Assembly: GCA_014905825.1 (NCBI GenBank)
Contig: JACGCN010000001.1
Location: 992,001 to 1,056,000 of the forward strand
Reading direction: 5' to 3'
Length of the DNA stretch: 64,000 bases
Origin: Lyophyllum atratum
Taxonomy: Eukaryota > Basidiomycota > Agaricomycetes > Agaricales > Lyophyllaceae
Shown piece by piece: positions 11,801 through 22,908 of the stretch; position 1 is the stretch's first letter, and every line of letters begins with the position of its first letter. The notes below the pieces were generated by a model. It was not told the DNA's origin. It did no database searches and saw only the letters and a list, made by a program, of their open reading frames with translations. The translations under genes and the position numbers were made by a program.

Positions 11801-14653
11801 CGAGAGAATGGCACGCCGGAAATTCAAGTTCGCCATTTCGATGCAGCGCTTCTCCAAGTTCAACAAAGAAGAGCAGGAAAATGCAGAGTTCCTCCTGCGC
11901 GCGTACCCAGACCTGCAGATAGCTTACCTGGACGAAGAGCCCGGCCCAAAGGGTGGTGAAGGAAAACTATTCTCGGCACTCATCGATGGCCACTCGGAGA
12001 TCGACGAGAAGACCGGAAAGAGGAAGCCGAAGTTCCGCGTCGAGCTACCTGGCAACCCTATTCTGGGAGATGGAAAATCGGACAATCAGAACCATGCCAT
12101 GATCTTTTACCGTGGCGAGTACCTCCAGCTCATCGATGCCAATCAGGACAACTATCTCGAGGAGTGCTTGAAGATCCGTAACGTGCTCGGCGAGTTCGAG
12201 GAGTTCTCCATGTCCAGCCAGAGTCCGTATGCACAGTGGGGCCATAAGGAGTTTGCTCGTTCTCCCGTCGCGATCGTCGGCACGCGCGAGTATATCTTCT
12301 CGGAAAATATTGGTGTGCTCGGTGACATTGCCGCCGGAAAGGAACAGACATTCGGAACAATGACCGCCCGCGCGCTGGCATGGATCGGCGGGAAACTGCA
12401 TTACGGACATCCTGATTTCCTAAACGCGACGTTCATGAACACGCGTGGTGGTGTATCGAAGGCACAGAAGGGCTTACACCTGAACGAGGATATCTTCGCA
12501 GGTATGAACGCGTTTGGACGTGGAGGGAGGATCAAACACTCCGAGTATTATCAGTGCGGAAAGGGACGTGATCTTGGCTTCGGCACAATCTTGAATTTCC
12601 AGACCAAGATTGGGACTGGTATGGGTGAACAGATGCTCAGTCGCGAGTATTACTATCTGGGCACGCAATTGCCTGTAGATCGCTTCTTAACGTTCTACTA
12701 CGGCCATCCTGGATTCCACATCAACAACATTCTCGTCATCTATTCCATCCAGATCTTTATGGTCACTTGTAAGTTAAGTTCATTGTCGGCCTAAGTTCTC
12801 GCTGACATCGCATTCCAGTGCTGTTCATTGGGACGCTGAACAAGCAGTTGGCGATTTGCAAAGTGGATGCTCAGGGAAATGTCCTTGCTGGACAACCAGG
12901 CTGCTATAATCTCATACCAGTCTTCGACTGGATCAGACGTTGCATCGTCTCTATCTTTTTGGTTTTCTTCATTGCTTTCTTGCCTTTGTTCTTGCAAGGT
13001 AAGCACTATAAAGATATTTTAAGGCTGTTGGTTGATTTTCGGTCATTTCAGAACTTGTCGAACGTGGAACTGGCAAAGCCTTACTTCGGCTCTCGAAACA
13101 TTTCCTCTCGCTCTCTCCGATTTTCGAAGTGTTTTCGACCCAAATTTACTCACAATCAATCCTCAGTAACTTGACCTTTGGTGGTGCCCGTTACATCGCA
13201 ACTGGACGCGGGTTTGCGACCACTCGCATTAACTTCAGCATTCTCTACTCACGGTTCGCGGGCCCTAGTATCTACATGGGAATGAGGAATCTGCTCCTCC
13301 TCTTATATGCCACCATGGCCATCTGGATCCCCCATTTGATCTATTTCTGGCTCTCGGTTCTCTCGCTCTGCATTGCCCCCTTCCTATTCAATCCCCATCA
13401 ATTCTCCTACGCCGATTTCATCATTGACTACCGCGAATTCCTGCGATGGATGTCTAGAGGTAATTCTCGTACCAAGGCCAGCAGCTGGTACGGGTATTGT
13501 CGGCTTTCTCGCACTATGATTACCGGTTACAAGAAAAAGAAGCTGGGCCATCCGTCAGAAAAATTGTCAGGCGACGTTCCTCGAGCGAGTTGGAAAACAG
13601 TCATTTTCTCGGAGATCGTCTGGCCTATATGTGTTTCAGCTCTGTTTATCCTCGCATACATGTTCGTCAAATCGTTCCCCGATGCCAACGGAAACCTACC
13701 CCCTGCTCCTCTCATCCGTATTGCCATCATCGCTGTTGGCCCTGTGGTATGGAATGCTGCCATCTTGATAAGCCTTTTCTTCATCGCCCTGTTCCTGGGC
13801 CCCATGATGGAGTCTTGGACCAAATTCGGTTCAGTAATGGCAACCCTTGCTCACACTTTGTGCTTAATTGGCCTAGTCGCATTCTTCGAATTCTTCGTGC
13901 GTCACACTCAATCTATTTTCTGCTTTTGGACTAATAATGTACGGCACAGTGGTTCCTCGAACTCTGGGATGCTTCACACGCCGTACTGGGTGTTATTGCG
14001 ATCATCGCAATCCAACGGGCCATTCAGAAAATTCTCATTGCAGTCTTCTTGACTCGTGAGTACAAGCACGACGAGACTAACCGTGCTTGGTGGACTGGAA
14101 AGTGGTATGGGAGAGGCTTGGGAACCTCCGCGGCTATGTCCCAGCCTGCTCGTGAATTTATCGTCAAGATTGTCGAAATGTCCCTCTGGGGCTCCGACTT
14201 CCTTCTCGCGCATATTCTGTTGGTTATTTTGACCCCACCAATCTTGATACCATATATGAATCGTCTGCATTCTACGATGCTGTGTAAGTCCACCCGACAA
14301 TGTTGCATGTCGCCCGGTTATTAATCCAAACGCAATCACAACAGTCTGGCTTCGCCCCTCGAAGCAAATCCGTGCCCCTTTGTTTTCTATGAAGCAGAAG
14401 AGGCAGAGACGATGGATTGTTCGTGGTCCAATTTCTGATTTTTTTGCTATCACTAACTTCTCCCCCTCTAGGTCATCAAGTACACCGTCGTTTATATCCT
14501 GATGGTCGCCCTCCTTGCAGCGTTGATCGTCCTGCGTACGTCGATGCCCCTCCCATCCCACCTTTCTCATTCTGACACTCTCCTTCAGCTGTGGTCTTCC
14601 GGAATCAAATCAACATTGATACCTTTGATTGTTCAATCTGCAAGAGTATCTAA
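8877..14653 (+). CDS. FKS1: 1,3-beta-D-glucan synthase catalytic subunit (Fks family, GT48)
   Basis: Plasma-membrane enzyme that makes the main structural cell-wall glucan from UDP-glucose, regulated by Rho1 and targeted by echinocandins. The N-terminal soluble part starts [18 protein letters not shown]. The Fks1 domain covers about 9385-9990 ([18 protein letters not shown]). The first membrane block is about 10140-10950. The large catalytic loop spans about 11240-12760, including [36 protein letters not shown] and [10 protein letters not shown] second membrane block runs to the stop at 14651-14653, ending DCSICKSI. About nine short introns are visible and nearly all join in frame. Hot spot 1 is at 10707-10733 and hot spot 2 at about 12926-12952. 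One anomaly: at 11344-11346 the frame slips by one base inside a conserved block (EP, then LPVDAMPTF), next to a run of three C. Confidence 0.97.
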
Positions 14654-15007
14654 TGATCTAACGTTATTCATATTACCCATTGGCACATCCTTCATATATA
14701 CCTGACTTGGATTGACGGTTGTTACTGTAAACTCCATCCTAGCCGACCGCACCTTCATTTCGTGTACCAACATAATACCGTAGAAGCACAGGACATAATC
14801 TGTGGACCCTTCAATCTCATGATGCGATTTACACATGCATCTGGGCTGCATGAGTGAGGCAACTGTTCCCAAGGGATCTGGGCGGCTTCGAACCTTTCAA
14901 GCAACACCGGTGCATGTTCCTTTCATAGTCCGTCACGTGCGCAACAACTACCATGATGTTCCTTCTTGAAGTTGCACGTCTCTGCAATTCTGGGCTACTT
15001 CTCTGAG
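14654..15007. other. Intergenic stretch between FKS1 and the FHIP gene
   Basis: These 354 bp hold the FKS1 3' flank and the FHIP upstream region. No open frame of either strand reads like a conserved protein, and I found no tRNA-like or repeat structure. Pyrimidine-rich tracts (ttccttct and similar) occur shortly before the downstream ATG at 15008. Confidence 0.5.
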
Positions 15008-18000
15008 ATGGACTACTTTTCCAAGTTCCTTCGTAGTAGCATCCCACTACCATCACAAGCGCCCGTCGATCATGCCCAAGAGTTTCAGAAGTCCTGGGAC
15101 GTTATCAAGGTCAGCTCCAAGTTGAACTCGTTAACTGCGTACCCAAAATCTGAAACTCCAAGAGTAGAATACGCTACAACATCCAGATGAACGTCAACTA
15201 TCGAGAGGAATCAAGTCTACCAAGGTCCCCGCGCACTTGCAATCACTCGTTGACGCGTTAGTATGGGAATCAACGAGGACTGAGGAAGGGTATGACAACC
15301 GAATAAACCGACTTCATTGTGAACTCAACAGCAGATAGGGGCACTGGCGCTTGTCTGGAATACCTCCTGAAGAATGGTACACGCGTTCCCTGCTTATCAA
15401 CGACTCGATCTTATAACTTGTCCAAGATGTACTAGGAACACTCGTCCGACTCAGCGAAACCGATCGACCAGCAGGAATTCAAGCAGAAGTTCTTCGTGCT
15501 GTTCAAAATATGGTCGTCTTAATGGATGAACAATTCCTGGTCCATTCAGCGGTACATAGGGCTGTTCTTCGGCTGCTGCGTAATTGTGCTGGGGACGATC
15601 TACAGGAACAGCTGGACGGACATAAAGTCATGGGAGCAGCGCGAAGTTCTGTGCAGAGTCAACCATCCGAGTATGAAGAAGATTGTGCGTTTTTAGTCTC
15701 CCAGCTATCATGTGAAGGATATTGGTTTACGCGCGTTTCTGCAGTGGTAAATCTTCTCTGTATTCTGTGCAGCCGCATTCGAACGTACCGCGATCTACTT
15801 ATGATATTCTTCCATGATAAACATTGGTACCACTCCGAACCTTTGTTCTCCGTGGAAGAACTGGATGAGGATGAGGATGAAGATGAAGATGAAGAGGACG
15901 AAGACGCAGACACCACGATATCTCAGACGCATGATGTATCCGGTCACCCCCGCGGCCCATCCCCCACACCGTCCCAAACGACAATAAGATCAGCCCCTGC
16001 ATCCTCGTTGAACAAGAAGACCGAATACGAGTTCTTGCTTTTCAACTATCTACTCCGCTTTGTCCACCGTGAAGGTCAAATTGGTGACTTCGCTCGGGCA
16101 GGTTTATTATTCCTCATGGATGTCGCCATGTCACCTGGAGAGCCTCGACCGGAATCGGATGATTCCTCGTCAGAAAATATGCCTCCCGACCCCGTACAAG
16201 ACGCTGCACTAGCTTTGGCAGAGTACATCCTCGATGGGGACTTTTCAGATGTCCTCGGTGCAGGGTTGGGGGCAGTTTACTCCCTTCTTCCTTCAAAATT
16301 AGTCTTTCATCCAGTTGCTGCGTCTACAGCTCCTCCTGGCACTGGGATGATAATAGGAGGCCTTGGGCCTGACACGGTTGAAGAAAGGGAGAAGCAGGAA
16401 CTCGCCAAAGAGAAATCACGCGCTCTGGGTGTCGAAGATGCTCTAAATCCCGATTTCAAAGCACGGCTTGACCATTTTCTCAAGTTGCTCGAGTTCTTGC
16501 AGGATGTTCTGCGGAGGAATGTCACTTCCGACTCTGTGGATGCTTCTGCGTTGGTAGGGACGGCTATCGGCCAATCAATTCTTGACGCAGTGCGGCGCAT
16601 ATTTCTAGAAAATGTCTTATACCCTTCCATCTTGGAGTGCTCCGACGCCGATGGAAGTGCTGTCGCTGTCATGTCTTACATCGATGTCATGCTTAGGACA
16701 CTCCATACCGGAGGGCTAGCCGACGTTCTCGTCAGTTTCCTCCTTACCGAAGACAATGATGAGGTCCGGTTGAGACAACGGCCATCTTCAATGTTAACTT
16801 TGGGTGGAGCATCGAAGCAAAACAACACTTCCGATAAACAGAACAAATTGAGGAGAAGGAAAAGCAGCGCCATGGTCCTTCTCGAAATGGAAGCCCCCAC
16901 ATCAAGGAAACAATCCGAATACTTCACATCTATGGGTCGATTCACGCTCCGAGACCTCTTGTTGTCGAATCTCAAATCCAGCTCACAGCCCACGGCAACG
17001 TCTGCTCTCCAACTCCTGCAATCTATGCTCCTTCAACATCCACAACTCGCGATAGATCGCCTTCTAATAGTAATGTCAGATCCGACGGCCACAAGCTTTC
17101 CACATCCGTCGATGGTGACTGCGCTGTCAAGCAGCGGAGCGACGTCGTCGTCGCTGGAAACCGCAGACGATGAGGATACGTTCAGATACCCTGGAGCTGA
17201 GGGCGACGCTGAAGATCACCTCAGCAGCACTCCCCAATTTTTCCAACCGGAGACGACTTATTCGACCCATGAGCGAGAAATGGGCCTCTACCTCACCCTG
17301 GTCTCACGTGTCGACCCGTCTCATAGCAGTGACGCTTTCAGCACGGGTTATGACCATTACCTCCGCGATGCTCTCTTCTCTATCCAGAATCAACCAGCTT
17401 ATCAACTAACCGATGATGATCTCCATGACCTCGAATCGCGCCGGAAGCTAAAGCACCGACTCAATGTCAACGATCCCGTCCTGTCGCTCGTCCTCGAAGC
17501 TTTAAGGAGATTCTTCTCCAACACACCGGAATTCAACATCGCTTTGACTGGTACGCTGGCCACTCTTGCCATACATCCAGATCGGTCGTTGGCAGGGTGG
17601 CTGACTTTTGCGTCGAACGATACACAACGTCAAGAAGAACTGGATATGAATGGAGAGGGTTCGTCCACAGGCAACGATGGCGACGACCGCTCAATCGACT
17701 TCTCGATACACAAGAAATTGGCCAACGATACCAACTTCCTTCCTGCTTCCAGCATGGATGAGAAATCTCGGCCAGTGATTCACACCATCTTCCACGGCCT
17801 TGTCACCCAACTCGAGAGATACCGAGCTGCTGTTGACAATTTCGACAAATTCCTGCTCGAACGGCGACAGGGCTTGCTATTTTCTGAAAATATGACAGAT
17901 GCTTTAAATTTCTCGTTGGATCTCATGGACGAACCTAGTCCGGTTGTTTCGCCCCCCGTGCCCCCCACGCCACCAAAACCAAAATCAAAGCCATCTACTG

Positions 18001-18449
18001 CTAGTTCATTTGTCTCCTTCTTGACACCAAAGAAGAACAAGCCAGTACCACCACCCGCGCCGCTTGAACCAACAAACCCGTCCAAGCCTGGCAACACGAA
18101 CACTGTGGCCAGCCCTTTCGGTCGTCACTATCAAGACACAGAATCGATCGTCGTCGAACCTTTCATTGCGCCTGTTCCATCGTCGAGCCTTTGGACACCA
18201 GCTAAGTCAGGGAAATGGAATGCGGGCGAGGAGGATGTCTTTACATCGTCGGGGTGGAACGAAGACGAGTCGCGGACATTGGAGCCAGAGGATGAACCGG
18301 CGGAAAGGGAAAGATCAACCAAACCAGAAAGTGTGACCCTCTCACAACTATTGGATAACGTTGTAATCCTAGAGGAGAGTATCAAAGAGCTCGTGGCCAT
18401 TATTCATGCGCGGAGAAGTCTGGGCATAGATTCTGTACGTTACCTGTGA
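15008..18449 (+). CDS. FHIP / RAI16-like protein (FTS-Hook-FHIP complex subunit)
   Basis: Fungal relative of the FHIP (FAM160, RAI16-like) proteins, which link endosomal cargo to dynein through Hook adaptors. The first exon starts MDYFSKFLRSSIPLPS, and three or four small introns follow up to about 15430. From 15510 a single 979-codon open stretch carries the family core: LVHSAVHRAVLRLLRNC, then FNYLLRFVHREGQIGDFARAG near 16045-16110, and SDAFSTGYDHYLRDAL near 17340. An acidic run of Asp and Glu lies at 15862-15912 and a Pro/Ser-rich segment at 17930-18080; both are probably disordered linkers. The stop used follows LGIDSVRYL. A possible last intron with donor gtacgt at 18436 would give a slightly different tail. 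Convergent with the J protein, 137 bp between stops. Confidence 0.85.
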
Positions 18450-18586
18450 CCAACTACTGTAATGTCAAAGATACCCAGAGCAGGTCAGGTTCAAGAAATT
18501 GTGAAGGGAGTGATAAATTACAGACGTGATAGACTACAGATGGCATACTACTAATATCCTACAAATCATATTGACACTGGAAGAAT

Positions 18587-19706
18587 TTACTTGGCCTTCC
18601 TTCTCGCCTTCCTCTGCGTCGTCTGTGGCTCTGATGTTGTTAGAGCAGGCTTTGCCTTGTCCCCGAACAATCTCGCCTGTAGCTTGTCAAACTCTTCGTC
18701 TCCAATCTCTGGCATTTTCGGCGCTGCTTTCCTGCATTTCTTCTTCGAAGGGATTTCTTCTTCCTCGGGTTCCGCAGCCCTTCCCCGCTTCTTCCCTTTT
18801 CCCCGAGACTTAGGTTCGGGCTCTGCATACTTGGAAGCGAGGCTGTCGAAAAAGCTGTCCATGTTTTTCTCCTTTTTCTTAAGAATGAGCGCCTGAAGCA
18901 CGGAATGATCTTCTTCGTCGCCGTCCTTATCTTCCTTTTTCTTGCCTTTCCCTTTCCCCTTGCCCTTCCGCTCACCCGCTTTACCAGTGCCATAGAATTC
19001 ATCCCAGACACCTAGTTCTTTGGCAAGCTTTTCAGCTTCCTTAGCCTCCTTCTCACCCTGCTTCTGTCGGACAAGTTTTGCCTTCTCGTCCTTGACGCTC
19101 GTCTGCCAGGTATCAAGGGCGGACAAGGTTCCATCCGCAATTAGATTAGAAATCGCGATGATGAAACGTGCCTCGTCCTCGTGCGTTGAGTGTGGAATAT
19201 ATGTCATGATATCGCCAATAGATCCACCAGTGTTTATGTACGCGGCTCTGAGGTCCTCGATCTCTTCAGAAGAACCTGCGGCGAATGAGGCGAAGGTAAG
19301 AGAAAGACGCGTGAGTAGGCCTACCTTGGTATTCTTTCTTCATTTCGTCGAGCTTTCCACGCGTGACGCGCTCAAACAAGTCCTCGAAGTACGCCTCCCA
19401 ACCCTCGTCTCCTGCACCAAGCTCAAAGCCCTCGTCTGTCTTGCCAGTTCTGTCATATCTCTGTCTCCGTTGCTCGTCACCAAGGACAGCATATGCAAAG
19501 CCAATTTGTTGGAATTTGGCGGAGGCATCAGCCTTCGCTGTAGTGTTGGCTGTTGCGTGCTTGTCTGGATGGTAAACAAGGGCTAGACGTCGATAAGCCT
19601 TCTTTATATCGTCTAGTTTGGCGTCATTGGAAACGGAGAGTACTTCATAGAGGTCGACAGAGTCCTGGCCGGGGAAGAACTGGGTGACGGGGTCGTCCCG
19701 GTCCAT
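18587..19706 (-). CDS. DNAJC9-like J-domain protein
   Basis: From the ATG at 19706 the protein begins MDRDDPVTQFFPGQ and then a J domain: DLYEVLSVSNDAKLDDIKKA, YHPDKHA with the HPD tripeptide that stimulates Hsp70 ATPase, and a final DEQRRQRYDRTGKT. An intron lies near 19320-19280. The second half continues DLRAAYINTGGSIGDIMTYI, which matches the DNAJC9 arrangement of a J domain followed by a helical histone-binding region. The rest is rich in Lys and Glu, with several basic clusters (KGKGKGKGKKK) that look like nuclear localisation signals. DNAJC9 in animals is a co-chaperone for histones H3-H4; I infer the same role here. Start choice is firm because the J domain follows directly. Confidence 0.88.
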
Positions 19707-19848
19707 GGATGATCGTGGTCCAGGTTTAACGTCAAGACGCGTGCTCACGTGTTCAACACGTCGCCAAACGTTACGGTTCAAGTCACACTTCTGGACGGCA
19801 AGCACAAGGAAAATATGCCATTGAATCTAATTAAAGGCTGCAGTTCTC

Positions 19849-20548
19849 CTACGTGCCTATCCATCCATTTACAAGCTCCTCTAGCATCGGTCCGTGACTA
19901 TCGAATCCCGCGCACCACAGCCTGAACCACACCACCGCAAAGAAAATCCCATATGAAACTCCAGCAGCGACCTGTGGCCATGTATGATGACCAAGCCATA
20001 TTCGGGACAGTACCACCGCGCCAGCGCAAGGTAGGAAGAGGAGCGGAGGAAGTATCCGGAACCCGCCAGTCGAAGGAAAGGATTCGTGGAGGGGGAGATA
20101 CAGACAAGCGAGAGGGATATAGGTCGCATAATAGCTAATCGTGGCCGAATGTGTGCTGGGCATGCTGGATTGTGTGGAAGGTGGAAGGTGGAAGGTGGAA
20201 GGTGGAAGGAGTCAAAAAAAAAAAAGGGCAGCGTTGAAGAAAAATATGCATACCCGTACGAGGTCTTCTGTCGTGATGTCAGATTTGAAGGACGGGGTTG
20301 CCGGATGGCGATTTTGAGCAGCTTCACAGTGAAGGTGCACATCACTTGCCCCAGCAGGCGAAGTAGGCAACACCTGCAGAACGAGTGAGGATGATCACAG
20401 AACCAGTCAGTGCCGTCACAGTCAAGTTCGTCTGAAATTCCCGGCCACATGTCAGTCACCGAGCGATGGTTTGAATGGAAACATCTCAACCCACACGATC
20501 CAGAAACGACAGCCACCATGAACGACGCCAATATGCTGATTCCACCAT
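19849..20548 (-). CDS. PAP2-family lipid phosphatase, dolichyl-diphosphatase-like; one apparent frame break
   Basis: Integral-membrane acid phosphatase of the PAP2 fold. The three signature motifs are present: KIAIRQPRP (KX6RP), MPSTHSATI (PSxH type) and SRIWLGHHTWPQV (SRX5H with Q where many families have D, as in dolichyl-pyrophosphate phosphatases). This suggests recycling of dolichyl diphosphate at the ER, but a related lipid phosphate is possible. My best start is the ATG at 20546-20548: a 63-nt intron joins MVESAYWRRSWWLSFLDR to TNLTVTALTGSVIIL, which begins a membrane span. That exon then leaves frame at a four-base C run (20349-20352 on the plus strand) before resuming as QVMCTFTVKLL. 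One missing base would explain this. An intron at about 20256-20168 contains a seven-base tandem repeat. Confidence 0.78.
20174..20225. repeat. Five tandem copies of GTGGAAG followed by a 12-A run, inside an intron of the PAP2 gene
   Basis: On the plus strand, positions 20174-20208 are five perfect head-to-tail copies of a 7-bp unit, followed by A12 at 20214-20225. In the sense of the gene (minus strand) this reads as a T run and then CTTCCAC repeats, so it forms an unusually long polypyrimidine tract before the 3' splice site that precedes MPSTHS. Such units change copy number easily. Confidence 0.9.
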
Positions 20549-20830
20549 ACTCTTCACTCCCGAACAATGGTGGAACACCAGTAAACCAAGTTGAGTGACG
20601 TTATGTACGGCTTCACATCAATTAGCCCAAACAACTACCTAGAGCGCACCTGAGCAACACAAATCTAATAAATAAGGCAAACACAGTGTCGCATACCGGA
20701 AGAATAAGCAAGGAAGTGTGTATATTGCTGGAATATAGAAGAGATAGGTATAGTTGAACAGAGGCATAATCGTTCCAGAGCACGGTATACAAAGCCATGT
20801 GAATAGTACGGCGGTCCTTAAAGTCTAATT

Positions 20831-22706
20831 TCACTCGATAGAAATGCGTGGCGCCACCGGGGCTCCACCGAGGTAGGACGATGATTGTCGCTGGGCCATG
20901 TTATGCGAAGATTCGGTAGCATTGTACTTGGGGCGTGTCGGTAGTGCTAGAGGCGAAAAGAATTGTCGTAGGTAAACCATACTCGATCGAATGGTTCGGA
21001 CTCACCGTTGACTTTAGATGCTTGCAGCCCCCTGTCGAAGTCGGCGAAGCAACGAAGACCGACTGCGAAAGTGCCGAACAAGAGGATGAACGCGACGATA
21101 GCTAAAGATACAATCAAGATGTGCGTTCATTGGGATGGGAGATAGAACGGACTGAAAATCGTCAGAGTTGCCCTGGTGGTCTCGTATCGTACACTAGATG
21201 AAGGTTGGTAGAACCGAACGAGTTTATATACTGAAGGAATTTGTTGAGACAGAGGACACAAGTAGAATATTAAAAGAATGATTGCTCACAGACTGTGCCA
21301 TACATGCGATTGGCTGCGTGAGTGGGCTTCCATTAGTAAGGTTAAATGCACTCACAGTAGCTCAATGCAGCCAACATCATGACAAGAGAGATTGACATGA
21401 GCCTTTGATACGTATGTATCAGTGATGTCAAAATATCCAAATGAAGTTGTAATACCACTTGATTTCCCTCTGGACCGCGATACCACAAAGTACTAGCAAA
21501 ACAAGCACAACAGGTATGGCCGCGATGGTAATACCAAATTCAGCCGAGTCTTTCTGCAAAACAAGAATGAGGAGCTGTGGAGTGGTGAGAACATAGCTAC
21601 GTGGTAACAATGCTTGATTTTTACCTGCATAGTGACCCCACCGAAGCAGAAGAAATCAAATTTGAGGAGGCAAATCATGATTTGGTACCATTGGTACATG
21701 GCTAACGCTGGGTCAGCTTTAAGAAACAACGTCTGCGCTGACATCTCACTCTTCATTTTCGGATTAGCGCCCACAACGTGGAAGATTGCCCAGCTGAAGG
21801 AAGTGAGTAGTGATCATTCTTTGCAGGATCGAGATAGCGTACCCAAACTCCCCATAGAGTTGTTTGATCCAGAATAGCATTACAAACCACGAAGCAGCGA
21901 TCACGCAAGGTACGACAATCAAAAAGGGTTCTACGCTCGTCCAGAGTGTCCCAGCACCTCCGCAGCTCTGGACAGGACATAGATGGAATCAATATGAAAC
22001 GAGATACGAGGGTTGACGCTCACGATGTAGTTTTCAACACCATCACAGTCTGGTTGAGTGACCAGAGCGGTTCGTGTTTGGTGGACTTGAAGGGCAGCAA
22101 ATACCATGAGAGCTAGATGGAATACTGCAAGTAGAAAGTTATCGAAGTCACATTGATATGAGAAGGCAGATAAACCCGTACGTACAAAGAATGCCCAGTA
22201 ACTGGATGATATTTCGTAGCCGTAGTGCATCGAAGGCCATGAAGAGTTCAAAAATCCTGTTTAACCCATCAAACAATCATATCGGTGCAGGACATGGAAG
22301 CTACCGACTCGGCAAGGGCGAACAGTGCCAGGTAGCATGGCAGCGTCTAGATGCAACGTTGAGCCCTGAAAATGTACCGGGAATCAGAAGAAAAAGCTAC
22401 TTTGTATCTTGCGAGGTCGAGATCGACTTCCACTTCCACCTGATGGTTAATTATCGAATTTGAGCTTGTATTCCGATACAAATACACGCACCTTTCGGAA
22501 GGTGATCCCAACCATAACGAGCACGACAATAGCTTCTACAAGACGACATACTCCTCAGTGATACCCATCGACTCATAGTGCTTCATTTACTGACGAAGGC
22601 ATACTAAACGGCGATGAGATGAGTTCAACAAAAGCAGGGCAGTATTCTCACTTGTAAAAATGAAAGCTCGCTGGGCCCTTGTGGCGAGCAACCTTTCGAC
22701 GGCCAT
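20831..22706 (-). CDS. Multi-span Golgi-type membrane protein (UPF0658-like)
   Basis: I recognise the pattern of fungal UPF0658 Golgi membrane proteins; molecular function is not known. The start MAVERLLATRAQRAFIF at 22706 is followed, after an intron, by EAIVVLVMVGITFRK. Further exons give YLALFALAEIFELFMAFDAL, then LLAVFHLALMVFAALQVHQT, then a span ending GEFGWAIFHVVGANPKMK, then YQWYQIMICLLKFDFFCFGG, and finally DSAEFGITIAAIPVVLVLLV and a short soluble tail ending APRISIE at 20831. There are about seven transmembrane segments, each largely on its own exon, separated by roughly ten short introns. The exon joins I checked keep frame. Divergent from the ligase gene with 202 bp between starts. 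Confidence 0.82.
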
Positions 22707-22908
22707 GGTTCACCGAGGTGAAGAAAGGAAGTAGTGGGGTGCGGAGAGGGCTAGTTGGATGTGCTTGTGCGTGTGTTGACGGCGGCGGCGGTGTTGTTTC
22801 TACATTGATCCCCATCAAGCAATGAATGCTGTGACGACAGTGACTGACTCGCGACGGGCACATTGATGACTTGGGACGTACAATATTTCCAGCTCTTCGG
22901 TTTCCTTC

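Noticed and set aside
15659..16002. Minus-strand Ser-only and Phe/Ile-rich frames
   Set aside because: They are the complement of the acidic Asp/Glu codon run (GAT/GAA/GAG) in the FHIP gene.
18436..18505. Extra last exon for the FHIP gene (donor gtacgt at 18436, ending VRFKKL)
   Set aside because: The unspliced end SLGIDSVRYL looks more natural for the family; kept only as an alternative.
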